Shown piece by piece: positions 7,136 through 15,650 of a stretch of 21,473 bases of DNA. The position numbers and the translations under genes are program-made. Position 1 is the first letter of the stretch; every line of letters starts with the position of its first letter. The DNA comes from Chloroflexota bacterium (GTDB lineage: Bacteria > Chloroflexota > Dehalococcoidia > Lucifugimonadales > JADFKI01), in NCBI GenBank assembly GCA_024648655.1, contig JAGGDZ010000424.1, forward strand, positions 1 to 21,473. Direction: 5' to 3'. Under the pieces are notes generated by a model. The model was not told the origin of the DNA, made no database searches, and worked only from the letters and a program-made list of their open reading frames with translations.

Positions 7136-9684
7136 ACTTGGTTTCCTCCCGGAAGCAGCCGTCTGAAGGCACGCCCCACCAGCGCACCCCTTATGCTGCG
7201 CCAAGCTTCTTCCATTTCATCGTCGCCGTTATCTGCTGCTGCGCCAGTATAGCGCAGTGCTGCAAACTCTCGTGCGATGCGCTGTGCAGAAGGTGCGGTC
7301 TCGCCAAGCGCGCCGGAAATCATCGCCGCATACTCGTTGGGAGTCTGATAAGCACGTCGCCTCAGACCCGCCAGAGCGCCTAGTCTGTTCATTCTCGCGT
7401 ATGCCTTCTCGACAGGAGATAGCCCGCGCAGTCCTAAGTTCCACACCCAGTACAATAGCACCCAGACACCGGCAATCACGCCGAGTACGATGCCGGTGCG
7501 CGTGCCGACCGTTACGAGATCGATGTTCAATAAAGGATTATTGCCGAAGGTAGCTCCGGTATCTAGCCCACCCGGACCGGGAAGACCAATCTCGCTGAAC
7601 GGGTCTAGGAACTCGGAAGGGTCGCTTATCGCACCCGTATCTCCACCGGAAGGGGACATGCCAGCAACCGACATGTCTGTTATGCGCCTCTCATGTTCCG
7701 GCCATCTAGGCGTAGGCTCGAAGTCTATCCAGCCATATCCCGGGAAGAACACTTGTACCCAACCGTGGCTGTCGTGGTCCCGTATCACGCGCACATCGTT
7801 CTCAGGGTCATATTCGCCGGGGGCGTACCCTGCCGCTAGTCGTGCGGGCACATCCACGGCGCGGAGCATCACAACCATTGAGGAAGCGAAATAATCACTG
7901 TAACCTGTCTGCGTCTCGAAGAGGAAGAAGTCCACCCCGTCGGCATCCCTCGGCGGCGCCTCAATATCTTGCGAGTATGTGAAGGTCTCGCTTCGCAGGT
8001 AGTCTGAGATTGCGACTGCCTTATCGTATGGGTTATCCCTGCCCACCGTCAGTTCAGCTGCCTTGTCGCGCACACGCTGTGGAAGCGAAGTTGGCAATTG
8101 CAAGTAGTGGTCGGTGATAAACGCCGAGTAATTCGTACTCGCTTTTCGCAAGTCCTCGGCGGTCGCCACGGAGACATAGGAGACCATGGCGTAGGGATGG
8201 TTCTCAGGCTGGCGCTCCGCGAACTTCCACGACACGATGTCCGGCACGACGGACGGCTTGCGCTCAATGTTCAGGTTCTGAACTATCATCCCGCCGTTGC
8301 CGTGTTCATCCGCCACGAAGCCTACGCTGTTCAACACCAGATCGTCCGGCAACATTCGTGATATGTACGACTCGACGAAACGCTGAGGCGGCTCACCCGC
8401 ATCTCGAATTGTGCGAGCCACCTCCTGAATATCCTCCGGCAGGGCAATATCGGACTCAGGATTGTGTAAGTCTATTACGAAGTCCTTCGGACGCAATGTC
8501 TCCACCACTGCGTCGTGGCTTAGCCAGTCGAGATTGCCGCCCGCAAGGAAGCTGTCGCTGTCAAAGTTAAGCTGAACCGTCTGCTCTACTTCGACGCGCC
8601 CGTTCCATTCCGCTCTTGGGGGCGGTACGGTACTCCGTCCCACCTCCAGCTTCGTCGTCTCGCCTGCCTTCCAGCCTTGCGATGTGTACTCGCTGTAAGT
8701 ATTGGACAGCCAGTATGACGGATAATCCGTTGTTGCCCAGAATACCGGCTCGCCGCCGAAGGAAATCGAACCTATAAACGGCAGCGTCTTGCCGAAGAAC
8801 CTGCCCGGCACATTCTTGCGCGACGGTATTCCCGCCAGCAGCCGTGCTACATCTTCTTCGAAGCTTGAGACTGGCGTTCGAGCCGTATTCCACCAGTTCG
8901 CAAGGTCGCGCGACACATAAACTTTCAGCGGCAGCATCGCCGCCATCAGCATCACCAGTAGCCCGAACCAGATGGCGGCGTGCATAGTCAGCCATCCGTT
9001 CACCATCTCGAATCGGATACCGCGCGTCCGCCAGCGCTGCTCGTTCTGCACATCGTTAAGCCGCACTACAAGTAGCATCGCAAGCAGCGTGAACAGGAAG
9101 AACTTAGAAGAGAAGCTCAGGTCGGGCGGCAAGAAGCTCAGGTTTGTTAGGATCGATACACCACCAAGCACTACCGTAACCCAGGCATTGCTGATTCGGA
9201 AAATAAAAAATGAGCTGATGTATCCGATAAGCCAAGCCATCGTCAGTATCAGCAGAGTAAAAGGCAGTAGGTCAGTCGAAATTCCGTCGTTGGTCGCAGC
9301 CTCGTACCAGACATCCAGCCTGCTCCACATCTCCGGAAGCGATGCCAGAATCGTGGTCTCGTCGGATAGCTCCATAGCCCGCCAAACGATAAGAACCGCG
9401 CCGATTGCCAGCCCTAACGGATGAAGGAATATCGCCGGAATGCGTATTTTGGCAAGCCCGAGTCCGGTCACCGCAGACAGGAAGAGCAGAGATTGGAGTC
9501 CCGGCACCGGAACCCAAGCGCCATCTTGCACGGACAGTCCAATTACTACCAGCGCGAGTGCGAGTAGGATGAAGCTCGCCCACCCCTGGCTGGGATGAAA
9601 TCTGTCGTACTGCTTAAGAAGCCAATGGCGCTCCCGCCGCGCTGCGTAGCGCGGCAGAACGGTGGTGATAGCTTCGGTGCTCAT
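7132..9684 (-). CDS. TgpA-like membrane transglutaminase, catalytic Cys replaced by Ser
   Basis: This 850-residue membrane protein has the TgpA layout: six or seven N-terminal membrane helices (about residues 34-252), a large extracytoplasmic part with a transglutaminase-like core, one more helix near residue 740 (TGIVLGVIAGVWVLLYWVW) and a C-terminal DUF4129-type tail. The core has the His and Asp of the triad (DHDSHGWVQVF, H640; GWIDFEPT, D654). The nucleophile position reads TGYSDYFASSMVVML, with Ser596 (codon AGT, 7899-7897) where the family normally has Cys. The family acts on peptide or envelope substrates, but the substrate is unknown. The ATG at 9684 has GGAGG 8 nt before it and overlaps the DUF58 stop by 4 nt. 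The moxR/DUF58/transglutaminase order is a widespread cassette. Confidence 0.9.
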   Translation of the reverse strand: MSTEAITTVLPRYAARRERHWLLKQYDRFHPSQGWASFILLALALVVIGLSVQDGAWVPVPGLQSLLFLSAVTGLGLAKIRIPAIFLHPLGLAIGAVLIVWRAMELSDETTILASLPEMWSRLDVWYEAATNDGISTDLLPFTLLILTMAWLIGYISSFFIFRISNAWVTVVLGGVSILTNLSFLPPDLSFSSKFFLFTLLAMLLVVRLNDVQNEQRWRTRGIRFEMVNGWLTMHAAIWFGLLVMLMAAMLPLKVYVSRDLANWWNTARTPVSSFEEDVARLLAGIPSRKNVPGRFFGKTLPFIGSISFGGEPVFWATTDYPSYWLSNTYSEYTSQGWKAGETTKLEVGRSTVPPPRAEWNGRVEVEQTVQLNFDSDSFLAGGNLDWLSHDAVVETLRPKDFVIDLHNPESDIALPEDIQEVARTIRDAGEPPQRFVESYISRMLPDDLVLNSVGFVADEHGNGGMIVQNLNIERKPSVVPDIVSWKFAERQPENHPYAMVSYVSVATAEDLRKASTNYSAFITDHYLQLPTSLPQRVRDKAAELTVGRDNPYDKAVAISDYLRSETFTYSQDIEAPPRDADGVDFFLFETQTGYSDYFASSMVVMLRAVDVPARLAAGYAPGEYDPENDVRVIRDHDSHGWVQVFFPGYGWIDFEPTPRWPEHERRITDMSVAGMSPSGGDTGAISDPSEFLDPFSEIGLPGPGGLDTGATFGNNPLLNIDLVTVGTRTGIVLGVIAGVWVLLYWVWNLGLRGLSPVEKAYARMNRLGALAGLRRRAYQTPNEYAAMISGALGETAPSAQRIAREFAALRYTGAAADNGDDEMEEAWRSIRGALVGRAFRRLLPGGNQV

Positions 9685-10883
9685 ACAAGCGCCTCCGTAG
9701 CCGCTAATGGCTGTGCTTCTTCAACTTCCGCACTTGTATAGACCCGGCTCAGCGCTACGGGAATATCATCACCTTTGCGAATGAGGTACGGTGGTATGCC
9801 TGCCACATAAAGGCTGGGTACCACATCTGTCGTATTAAAGAACCCGTCGAAGGACGCGCCGTCGATCAGTACAACCGCAACACGAACACGGCGGCGCATC
9901 AGTTCCCTCAACGCGGTCACCCAATCCGGACGGTTAGATGGCGTGATTACTATGAGGGAGCTGTGGTAGCCCCATAGCTGCTCCTCTTCTGCGAGCAGGG
10001 ATTCCAGCGCCACGCTACCCTCAGCCTTGCTGAGAGCGAGAAACTCCAAGATTCGCTCGAATTGCCCGGTTCCGGTGTCGGCAGGCAGGAAGTATCTCTG
10101 GTCGCCCTGCGATATCAGACCGACCGGAAGTCCGGCTTCCAGATACTTTCGGCTCAGTGAAGCTCCAATGGATACGGCGTACTCGTCTGTGCTTTCCTCC
10201 AGTTCGCCCGCCTGTACATCGCGGTGCAGGTCCACCAGTATCCAAACGTCGCTCGACTGCCCCAGGTCGAACTCCTTCGACATCAGCTTGCCTAATTTCG
10301 CTGTGCTGCTCCAGTGTACGCGACTGATGCTGTCACCGAACGCATACTCGCGCACACTTGAAGCATGGGGAGTCAGATCGTGCGAACGCCTGCGAGTGGA
10401 GCTGTCGCCTGACAGGTCGGCGGCAGGTATGGTGAACTCGGGTATGTAATGAGTGCGAGGAAAGACGATAAGCTGGTCAGTGTCGCAGAAAAAGCGCTCG
10501 CGTCTGAATATGCCAAAGGCGTCGGTGTTGGACACTCGCACCGGACCCAGCGTATAGACGCCCCGCCTGCGCGCGGGCATCTGTGTGCGCCAAGAGCGGA
10601 AGCCCTTCGTCGGCAGGCTCACCGCCATCCCGCTGGAGTAGCCTGGCAGGTCCGTCAGGTCTTCCACCTCCAGAGTCGGCTTTGGCAGCGCGCTCAGATT
10701 GCGTACCGTCAGCCGCTCTTCAACGTTGTCGCCTACACGCACGCGGCGAGTGCGTCTGTCCACACTCACTTCAAGCGATTGCACGCTTATCAGGTTCCAG
10801 ATGTAACCCAATATGAGGGTCAGTCCAAGAATGTAGAACAGACGATAGAACAGGCCGAAACCCGTCGCCGCGCCTGTAATCAC
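9681..10883 (-). CDS. DUF58 (von Willebrand A-like) membrane-anchored protein
   Basis: The protein begins with a membrane segment (LFYRLFYILGLTLILGYIWN), then a beta-rich domain, then the DUF58 signature SVREYAFGDSISRVHWSSTA around residue 178. A vWA-like fold with VWILVDLHRDV follows. DUF58 proteins are partners of MoxR ATPases in envelope-associated assembly or quality control; the client here is unknown. The coordinates use the first canonical start, GTG 10883 (400 residues), but it has no ribosome binding site. In-frame coding continues upstream with YEAKAYLLRRFYLVITLCVA. An AGGAG at 10962-10958 lies 8 nt before an ATC at 10949, so the true start may be that ATC (422 residues). It overlaps the next gene by 4 nt. 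Confidence 0.88.
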   Translation of the reverse strand: MITGAATGFGLFYRLFYILGLTLILGYIWNLISVQSLEVSVDRRTRRVRVGDNVEERLTVRNLSALPKPTLEVEDLTDLPGYSSGMAVSLPTKGFRSWRTQMPARRRGVYTLGPVRVSNTDAFGIFRRERFFCDTDQLIVFPRTHYIPEFTIPAADLSGDSSTRRRSHDLTPHASSVREYAFGDSISRVHWSSTAKLGKLMSKEFDLGQSSDVWILVDLHRDVQAGELEESTDEYAVSIGASLSRKYLEAGLPVGLISQGDQRYFLPADTGTGQFERILEFLALSKAEGSVALESLLAEEEQLWGYHSSLIVITPSNRPDWVTALRELMRRRVRVAVVLIDGASFDGFFNTTDVVPSLYVAGIPPYLIRKGDDIPVALSRVYTSAEVEEAQPLAATEALV

Positions 10884-10953
10884 GGTTGCAACGCAGAGGG
10901 TGATGACCAGATAGAATCGCCGCAGCAGGTAAGCTTTTGCTTCGTAGATGGTG

Positions 10954-11964
10954 TCAGCTCCTGAACCAGCCCTGAGCCTGTGCGCCCGGCACAGGTATGC
11001 TGTCGCCTATTTCATTCATGATTATGCCGGGGTCCACGCCGCGCATCCTTGCCGCGGCTGACACGATAATCCTGTGTCGCATGATTGGGACTATCAGCTC
11101 TTTCACATCGTCAGGCAACACATAGTCACGACCGCGAATTAGCGCCAAAGCCTGAGCGCCCCTGAATAGGAACAGAGAACCTCTGGGCGATGCACCGAGG
11201 GCGATGTCCGGGTGATCCCGGGTAGCGCCGATTATCGTTACGATATATTCCTTTATTAGGTCGTCCACATAGACATCACGTGTGGCGCGCTGCATCTCCT
11301 GGATTTCCTCCGATGTGGCGACCGCCTGCAAGTTATCAATTGGATGCCCCACCTGCTGACCGTTGATGACCGCAATTTCCTCTTCTGCAGACGGATAGCC
11401 GAGTGAAATCATCACGAAGAAGCGATCCAACTGTGCCTCTGGGAGAGGAAATGTGCCCTCGTATTCGATGGGATTCTGTGTTGCCATAACCATAAACGGT
11501 GTGGGCACTGTGTGCGTGACACCTTCTACGGTTACCTGGCGCTCTTCCATGGCTTCGAGCGTAGCGGACTGCGTCTTTGGAGTGGCACGGTTGATCTCGT
11601 CCGCAAGCACAAGCTGCGCGATTATTGGGCCTTGCCTGAACTCGAACTCGCCGCTTCGCTGGTTGAAGATAGAGACTCCGGTGACATCGGTTGGCAGAAG
11701 GTCGGGCGTGAATTGGATGCGCTTGAAAGAACAGCCAGCCGAGCGCGCTATGCTTCGCGCGAGCATTGTCTTTCCCACACCGGGCACATCCTCTATCAGT
11801 GCATGTCCTTGGCACATCAGCGCAATGACGCCCAGCTCGATAGCTTGATCTTTGCCGATTATCACGCGTTTGACATTATCCACTATCAGCTGGGCGATTC
11901 CTCGCGCGGTATCAATTTGCTGCAAAAGCTTCTCCTCCGGAAACAAGTCAATGATGTGTCTCAT
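10954..11964 (-). CDS. moxR: MoxR-family AAA+ ATPase
   Basis: This 336-residue AAA+ chaperone-like ATPase has Walker A at EDVPGVGKT (K65), the PDLLPTDVTG loop, Walker B at LVLADEINRA (D122, E123) and the sensor/polar region MATQNPIEYEGTFPLPEAQ. A C-terminal lid follows (GASPRGSLFLFRGAQALAL). MoxR proteins act with vWA-domain partners, here the DUF58 protein encoded directly downstream. The ATG at 11964 lacks a clear ribosome binding site. A TTG at 11925 (residue 14) is preceded by AGGAG at 6 nt and would remove 13 residues without harming the fold, so the start is uncertain. It is first in the four-gene operon, under the promoter at 12039-12067. Confidence 0.93.
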   Translation of the reverse strand: MRHIIDLFPEEKLLQQIDTARGIAQLIVDNVKRVIIGKDQAIELGVIALMCQGHALIEDVPGVGKTMLARSIARSAGCSFKRIQFTPDLLPTDVTGVSIFNQRSGEFEFRQGPIIAQLVLADEINRATPKTQSATLEAMEERQVTVEGVTHTVPTPFMVMATQNPIEYEGTFPLPEAQLDRFFVMISLGYPSAEEEIAVINGQQVGHPIDNLQAVATSEEIQEMQRATRDVYVDDLIKEYIVTIIGATRDHPDIALGASPRGSLFLFRGAQALALIRGRDYVLPDDVKELIVPIMRHRIIVSAAARMRGVDPGIIMNEIGDSIPVPGAQAQGWFRS

Positions 11965-12009
11965 TCAATGGTATGTGCAAGGTGTCCACCGCAGTTAAGT
12001 GTAACGCGC

Positions 12010-12067
12010 GGTGAAACTCACCTATCTATCACTTATCTATCATAATGGATAAATACCGATGTGTCAT
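12010..12067 (-). promoter_or_regulatory. moxR promoter and operator-like repeats
   Basis: On the minus strand ATGACA (12067-12062) and TATGAT (12044-12039) are 17 bp apart, giving an expected start near 12032 and a leader of about 68 nt. Right at the start site lie two near-identical 10-mers, TTATCTATCA (12033-12042) and CTATCTATCA (12022-12031), 11 bp apart. A palindrome GGTGA-AAC-TCACC follows at 12010-12022. Confidence 0.55.
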
Positions 12068-12265
12068 TGCCAGATTTGTAAGGTAACCTCAAAGGGTATG
12101 TGTGAGTGTTGCAAAAATGGGTGGCGCATTCGCCGCGTGGATTCCCGTCTGCCCGTGAATGACGAGTATGAATACCAACATATACTGAGAATACCCCGTC
12201 CTTTTATCTCTATCTTCGTTGCACTTCTTTTGTTTAGAGTGTCTTCTCGTGCTGACTTTCAGTAG
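12059..12265 (+). other. Open frame with signal-peptide-like segment, in frame with the next gene
   Basis: This open stretch of 68 codons ends at TAG 12263-12265, and the next gene continues in the same frame at the very next codon. From a GTG at 12155 it encodes RIPRPFISIFVALLLFRVSSRADFQ-like sequence: basic residues, a hydrophobic core and SSRA before a possible cleavage site. That is what the following gene would need for export. The first 22 codons are Cys-rich (CHCQIC, CECC) and may be spurious. No ribosome binding site precedes the ATG at 12059. I read 12155-12265 as the detached N-terminus of the next gene. Confidence 0.4.
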
Positions 12266-12856
12266 TTGGCAGGAATTGGAAGCGCTGAGCGACCTCAGTT
12301 TGGCCCTATGGACTCTCTGTATGCTACGGTCAAATACTTGGATGATGCTCCAGATGGCTCTTCAGATGTCTTGTCTGAGCTAACTGCACATCCAGAGACG
12401 ATTGTTATAGGTACGGTTTCCAGCAATGGGCCCAGCGTGCAACGGGTCGCAGGACGCAATCCCGCAGATGACTCAGAAATCGACCCAAGCGTGAAGTCGG
12501 GGGGCAATGTCTATAATGTGCAAATCGAACGTTATCTGAAAGGCAGTGGTGAGTCAGCAATTTGGGTGATTCAGTCGATAGGCTTAGACGTTATACAAGA
12601 CGGGGAAACAATGCAGTTTCGTGACACATCCGAGAACTTACTTCCACAAAAAAGTAGCCGCTACGTATTTTTCTTGCAGGAACACCCTAATGCTGCAGGG
12701 ATGTGGATGGGAACCGTACAACCGTACAAATTTCTCCTTTCCGGAGGACACGCAAAGGTGGAAAGCCCCGTTGGAGATCTTGGAGGTGCGTTCCCCGAAC
12801 AGTCGGAGTCGGACTTCATCAGCAGCGTTGAGGAAAAGATCGATGCTGGTACTTAG
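12266..12856 (+). CDS. Probable secreted protein of unknown function (body; N-terminus possibly cut off by TAG)
   Basis: I do not recognise a named family. The 196 codons encode a beta-rich sequence: TIVIGTVSSNGPS, then VYNVQIERYLKGSGESAIWV, then LLPQKSSRYVFFLQEHPN. This pattern of a 'confers a cost/flux-like' short strand pair plus R-Y-V-x-F-L resembles small exported proteins of Gram-positives and Chloroflexota, but that is from memory of similar sequences, not a match. The first possible start is TTG 12266, directly after an in-frame TAG and without a ribosome binding site. The next is ATG 12308, also without one. The same frame upstream encodes a signal-peptide-like stretch. The gene may therefore carry a nonsense change or a sequencing error. 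Local GC is lower than in neighbouring genes. It is divergent from moxR. Confidence 0.5.
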   Translation: MAGIGSAERPQFGPMDSLYATVKYLDDAPDGSSDVLSELTAHPETIVIGTVSSNGPSVQRVAGRNPADDSEIDPSVKSGGNVYNVQIERYLKGSGESAIWVIQSIGLDVIQDGETMQFRDTSENLLPQKSSRYVFFLQEHPNAAGMWMGTVQPYKFLLSGGHAKVESPVGDLGGAFPEQSESDFISSVEEKIDAGT

Positions 12857-13025
12857 TTGAACGCGAGGCGGACACTTTGCGGCTCTGGAGGAGCCGGAAC
12901 TGCTTGACGAGTACACAAGGGGAGTTCCTTCAGATCCTTCAGGAATGCTCGTTAGGTGTGAATCCGTAACGGAATCCCGGCAAAGGATGGTTAGGAAACG
13001 CTGGTGGGAAGCAAGCCGGTCTCTA
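12857..13025. other. Intergenic stretch without a supported gene
   Basis: It holds one small hairpin, CGGCTC (12880-12885) with GAGCCG (12891-12896), without a T-run, between two convergent genes. A plus-strand open frame across it (LEEPELLDEYTRG...) has no start context and no family I recognise, so I do not call it. Confidence 0.4.
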
Positions 13026-14045
13026 CTAGCGCACAGGTTCTTCTCGCTGATAAACCTGGATGCGATGGCGGCAGCTGTCCACCACATACATCCTTCCGTG
13101 ATTGTCCAGCCTGACGGCGGTGGGTCCCCAGAAGTATTTCTCGATGCTGGCGGACTCGTCTCTCGAGTCGTAGATGGTGGATGAATCGAGGATAGGCTCC
13201 AGATCGGCTTTCTGCCGTTCCTCAAGTTCGTCCGGATTCGCGAGGAAGTAGTCGTCCGACCATTTCGACATTCCTGCATTGCCCCTGAAGGCTGCGATAA
13301 ATCGTCCTTCGGGGTTGAGAATCTGGACTCGGTGGTTTCCCCAGTCGGCGATATACAGGTTGAAGTCTTCGTCAACCGTTATCCCTGACGGTCTGCTCAG
13401 CCGTCCTTCCAGGCTGCCTGTTGAGCCGAATGTTGCAAGTGGGTTGCCGTCAGAGTCGAACTTCTGAATTCGGTCATTGCGCCAGTCGGCGACGAGCACA
13501 TTGCCTGCAATGTCCACGCTGATGCCCCACGGGATGTTGAACTCTCCAGGCTCGACGCCCTTCCTACCCCAACCGCCAAGATACCGACCGTCTGCGGTGT
13601 ATCGCTGGATTCGATGGTTAAGCCCATCCGCAACCAACAGGTTGCCTTCAGGGTCGAATGCTATGCCGGATGGGCGGTTGAACTCGCCATCGCCCTTTCC
13701 ATGGATGCCCCAACTGTCAATGAAGCCGCCGTCCGTATCGTATATTGAAATGCGGTGCAACGCCTCGTCAGTTACGAACAAATTGCCGTCGGAGCTCATT
13801 GCTAAGGCACAGGGCCACATCATCTGACCTTGCGCAGTGCCTCCGTTAGCAAACTCGCTCAGGTAGTCCTCTTCCACGGTGCAGATAGTGATGCGCTTGG
13901 AGACCATGCGCTCAGCAACGTCGGACCCGGCACGGTTAAGCACGTAAAGAGTGCCGTCATCCCCGATGGCTAAATCAATCGGATTGTTGAAGCCGCGTCC
14001 CGTAACGGAGAGGAAGCCGATGACATGGCTGTAGCGGTAGATCAT
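13026..14045 (-). CDS. NHL-repeat six-bladed beta-propeller protein
   Basis: The 339-residue protein is built of NHL repeats. At least six blades are visible, with cores such as RPSGIAFDPEGNLLVADGLN, IPWGISVDIAGNVLVADWRN and RPSGITVDEDFNLYIADWGN. About 50 charged residues are inserted between blades 5 and 6 (roughly residues 253-304). No signal peptide is seen, so it is probably cytoplasmic or part of a complex. NHL propellers bind proteins or other ligands; the partner is unknown. I start at ATG 14045 (MIYRYSHVIG), 19 nt after the DUF1800 stop and with GGGGA 7 nt before it. An ATG at 14096 would lie inside the upstream gene. It is co-transcribed with the DUF1800 gene. Confidence 0.88.
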   Translation of the reverse strand: MIYRYSHVIGFLSVTGRGFNNPIDLAIGDDGTLYVLNRAGSDVAERMVSKRITICTVEEDYLSEFANGGTAQGQMMWPCALAMSSDGNLFVTDEALHRISIYDTDGGFIDSWGIHGKGDGEFNRPSGIAFDPEGNLLVADGLNHRIQRYTADGRYLGGWGRKGVEPGEFNIPWGISVDIAGNVLVADWRNDRIQKFDSDGNPLATFGSTGSLEGRLSRPSGITVDEDFNLYIADWGNHRVQILNPEGRFIAAFRGNAGMSKWSDDYFLANPDELEERQKADLEPILDSSTIYDSRDESASIEKYFWGPTAVRLDNHGRMYVVDSCRHRIQVYQREEPVR

Positions 14046-14064
14046 ACTGCATTCCCCGATTTGT

Positions 14065-15498
14065 TCACGCCAACTGGTACTCGCGCGTGGATGCAATGAG
14101 CTGCATCATCTCTATTATGCGGCTCGTTGACTCCGCTTTGTCGGGTTCGGCGTCGAAGCGCAAGTTTCCAAGTGTGGAAGCGTGATCGTAGAGTTCGGTC
14201 CGCGTACGCTCGGAGGCTTCGAGACAGCCCATCATTTCAATGCCTGAATCCACGAAGCCCTTCGGAGACAGGTTTCCTTGCGCCTCAATTCGGTCAACGA
14301 TCTCGCGCACACCCGTCTTGCTGTGGTCGGAGAAGAGATCCACCGCGAAGTTGATGCGGTTCACCAAGCCTGCGGTATTGATCCATTCCATTCCCGTGTG
14401 CCAGCCTTCGACGCTCGGCGGGTCAAGAATGCGCTGTCCCATGAAGTTCGCCTGAAAGCCGAGCTGTATGTCTTCTACTTCGGGGAAATCAAAGCTGCCA
14501 CTTAGCCGAGCAGAACCGACGACCATTTCGACCGGACTCTTCACTCTGCGGAACGCGGACTGCTTGAAGAAATCGGAATGGAAGAGCGTTCTCAGAGTGG
14601 CTCGAATATCGTAGTCATTCTTCATCAACTCCGCTGCCAGAAGATTGACTGCTTCGGGATTCTTAGGCGGGACAGTCTGCCAGGCTGGAACCTGAGCATC
14701 GTCCTCTACGAAGAAGTTGTACAGATGGCGCCCTAAGAAGCGGGCAGTGGAAGGATTGGAGCAGATGATGCCTATCACATCTTCTCCATCGAATCGTCCA
14801 CGTTCGCCGAGGAACTTCTTTTCTCCGTCATCGTGGTCTTCGCTCAAGTATTGGAATTGCCAGTCTAGGCGTCCATAGGGCCATACTGAATCACGTGAAA
14901 CCCTGGAGGCGTGAAGCGGCGCGTTGTGGATGGTCCAGCCGGTGAAGGCGCGCGAGCATTCGCGCACGTCTTCTTCGGTGTAGTTGCCGACTCCCATAGA
15001 GAACAGTTCCAGTATTTCCCGACCATAGTTCTCGTTTACGGCATCTTTGTGGTTGTCTTTGTTGTCGAGCCAGAAAATCATGGCGGGATCGCGAGAGAGC
15101 TCCAGCAGCAGATTGCGAAAGCTGCCCAACCCGTGCCTGCGGAACATCTCGACTTGCTTCAGAATTGCCTTGGGCTGATTGAGCTTGGTATAGCCGGTGG
15201 CGAAGACCTGATGCCAAAAGAGGGCTATCTTCTCTTCCAACGGGCGACGCGTGTTTATCATGCGGTAGAGCCAGTAAGCCTGGCAGCTTTCAACATAGAT
15301 AAGGCTGTTCTGGTCGATATGGTAGCGCCTGATGAGGTCTTCGTCTTCCAGCGCAGGCGGCGCGTCTTCAGGATGAAGCAGTTCTTCGACGGTGGCATCA
15401 TAGCCTTGGGAGACATACCTCTCCAGTTCTCTGTGGTTTGCGCCGAAACCGGCGCGGCGCATCAGGTGAGCCATCAATGCAAGATTACTGTCTGTCAT
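14065..15498 (-). CDS. DUF1800 family protein
   Basis: The 477-residue protein has the DUF1800 marks: MAHLMRRAGFGANHRELER at the N-terminus, EKIALFWHQVFATGYTKL near residue 90, NENYGREILELFSMGVG around residue 160, ECSRAFTGWTI, and ARFLGRHLYNFFVEDD. Function is not established; in many bacteria such genes sit beside a DUF1501 gene, but here the neighbour is an NHL propeller gene. No signal peptide is visible. The ATG at 15498 follows AGGAG with about 10 nt spacing and has a strong promoter at 15545-15573. Confidence 0.9.
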   Translation of the reverse strand: MTDSNLALMAHLMRRAGFGANHRELERYVSQGYDATVEELLHPEDAPPALEDEDLIRRYHIDQNSLIYVESCQAYWLYRMINTRRPLEEKIALFWHQVFATGYTKLNQPKAILKQVEMFRRHGLGSFRNLLLELSRDPAMIFWLDNKDNHKDAVNENYGREILELFSMGVGNYTEEDVRECSRAFTGWTIHNAPLHASRVSRDSVWPYGRLDWQFQYLSEDHDDGEKKFLGERGRFDGEDVIGIICSNPSTARFLGRHLYNFFVEDDAQVPAWQTVPPKNPEAVNLLAAELMKNDYDIRATLRTLFHSDFFKQSAFRRVKSPVEMVVGSARLSGSFDFPEVEDIQLGFQANFMGQRILDPPSVEGWHTGMEWINTAGLVNRINFAVDLFSDHSKTGVREIVDRIEAQGNLSPKGFVDSGIEMMGCLEASERTRTELYDHASTLGNLRFDAEPDKAESTSRIIEMMQLIASTREYQLA

Positions 15499-15532
15499 GA
15501 GGACCCACTCCTAAAGTCTTCAACAACCTGGA

Positions 15533-15576
15533 CGGTTGAGCCACATTATACTCAACGGATTAGGGCGTCTCAACCG
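15533..15576 (-). promoter_or_regulatory. Promoter of the DUF1800-NHL operon with three octamer repeats
   Basis: On the minus strand TTGAGA (15573-15568) and TATAAT (15550-15545) are 17 bp apart. The octamer CGGTTGAG or a one-base variant occurs at 15569-15576 and 15551-15558 (minus strand) and at 15533-15540 (plus strand). Start-to-start distances are exactly 18 bp, so the copies flank both promoter hexamers. Confidence 0.7.
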
Positions 15577-15650
15577 CTCGTTTCCTGTCTCTCATATTCC
15601 CTTGAACGGCGCCGCGTTCTCGCCAACTTGGGAGTTCCTGCCTATCGTGA

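Noticed and set aside
12059..12124. Cys-rich small metal-binding protein (CHCQIC, CECC)
   Set aside because: No ribosome binding site, no known motif spacing, and the start overlaps the moxR promoter; more likely read-through of non-coding sequence.
12638..13375. Minus-strand open frame of 245 codons
   Set aside because: It overlaps the NHL gene and the secreted-protein gene in another frame, has Ser/Arg/Thr-rich shadow composition and no family features.
14046..14096. Longer N-terminus for the NHL protein
   Set aside because: The upstream ATG lies within the DUF1800 coding end, and the ATG at 14045 has better ribosome binding context.
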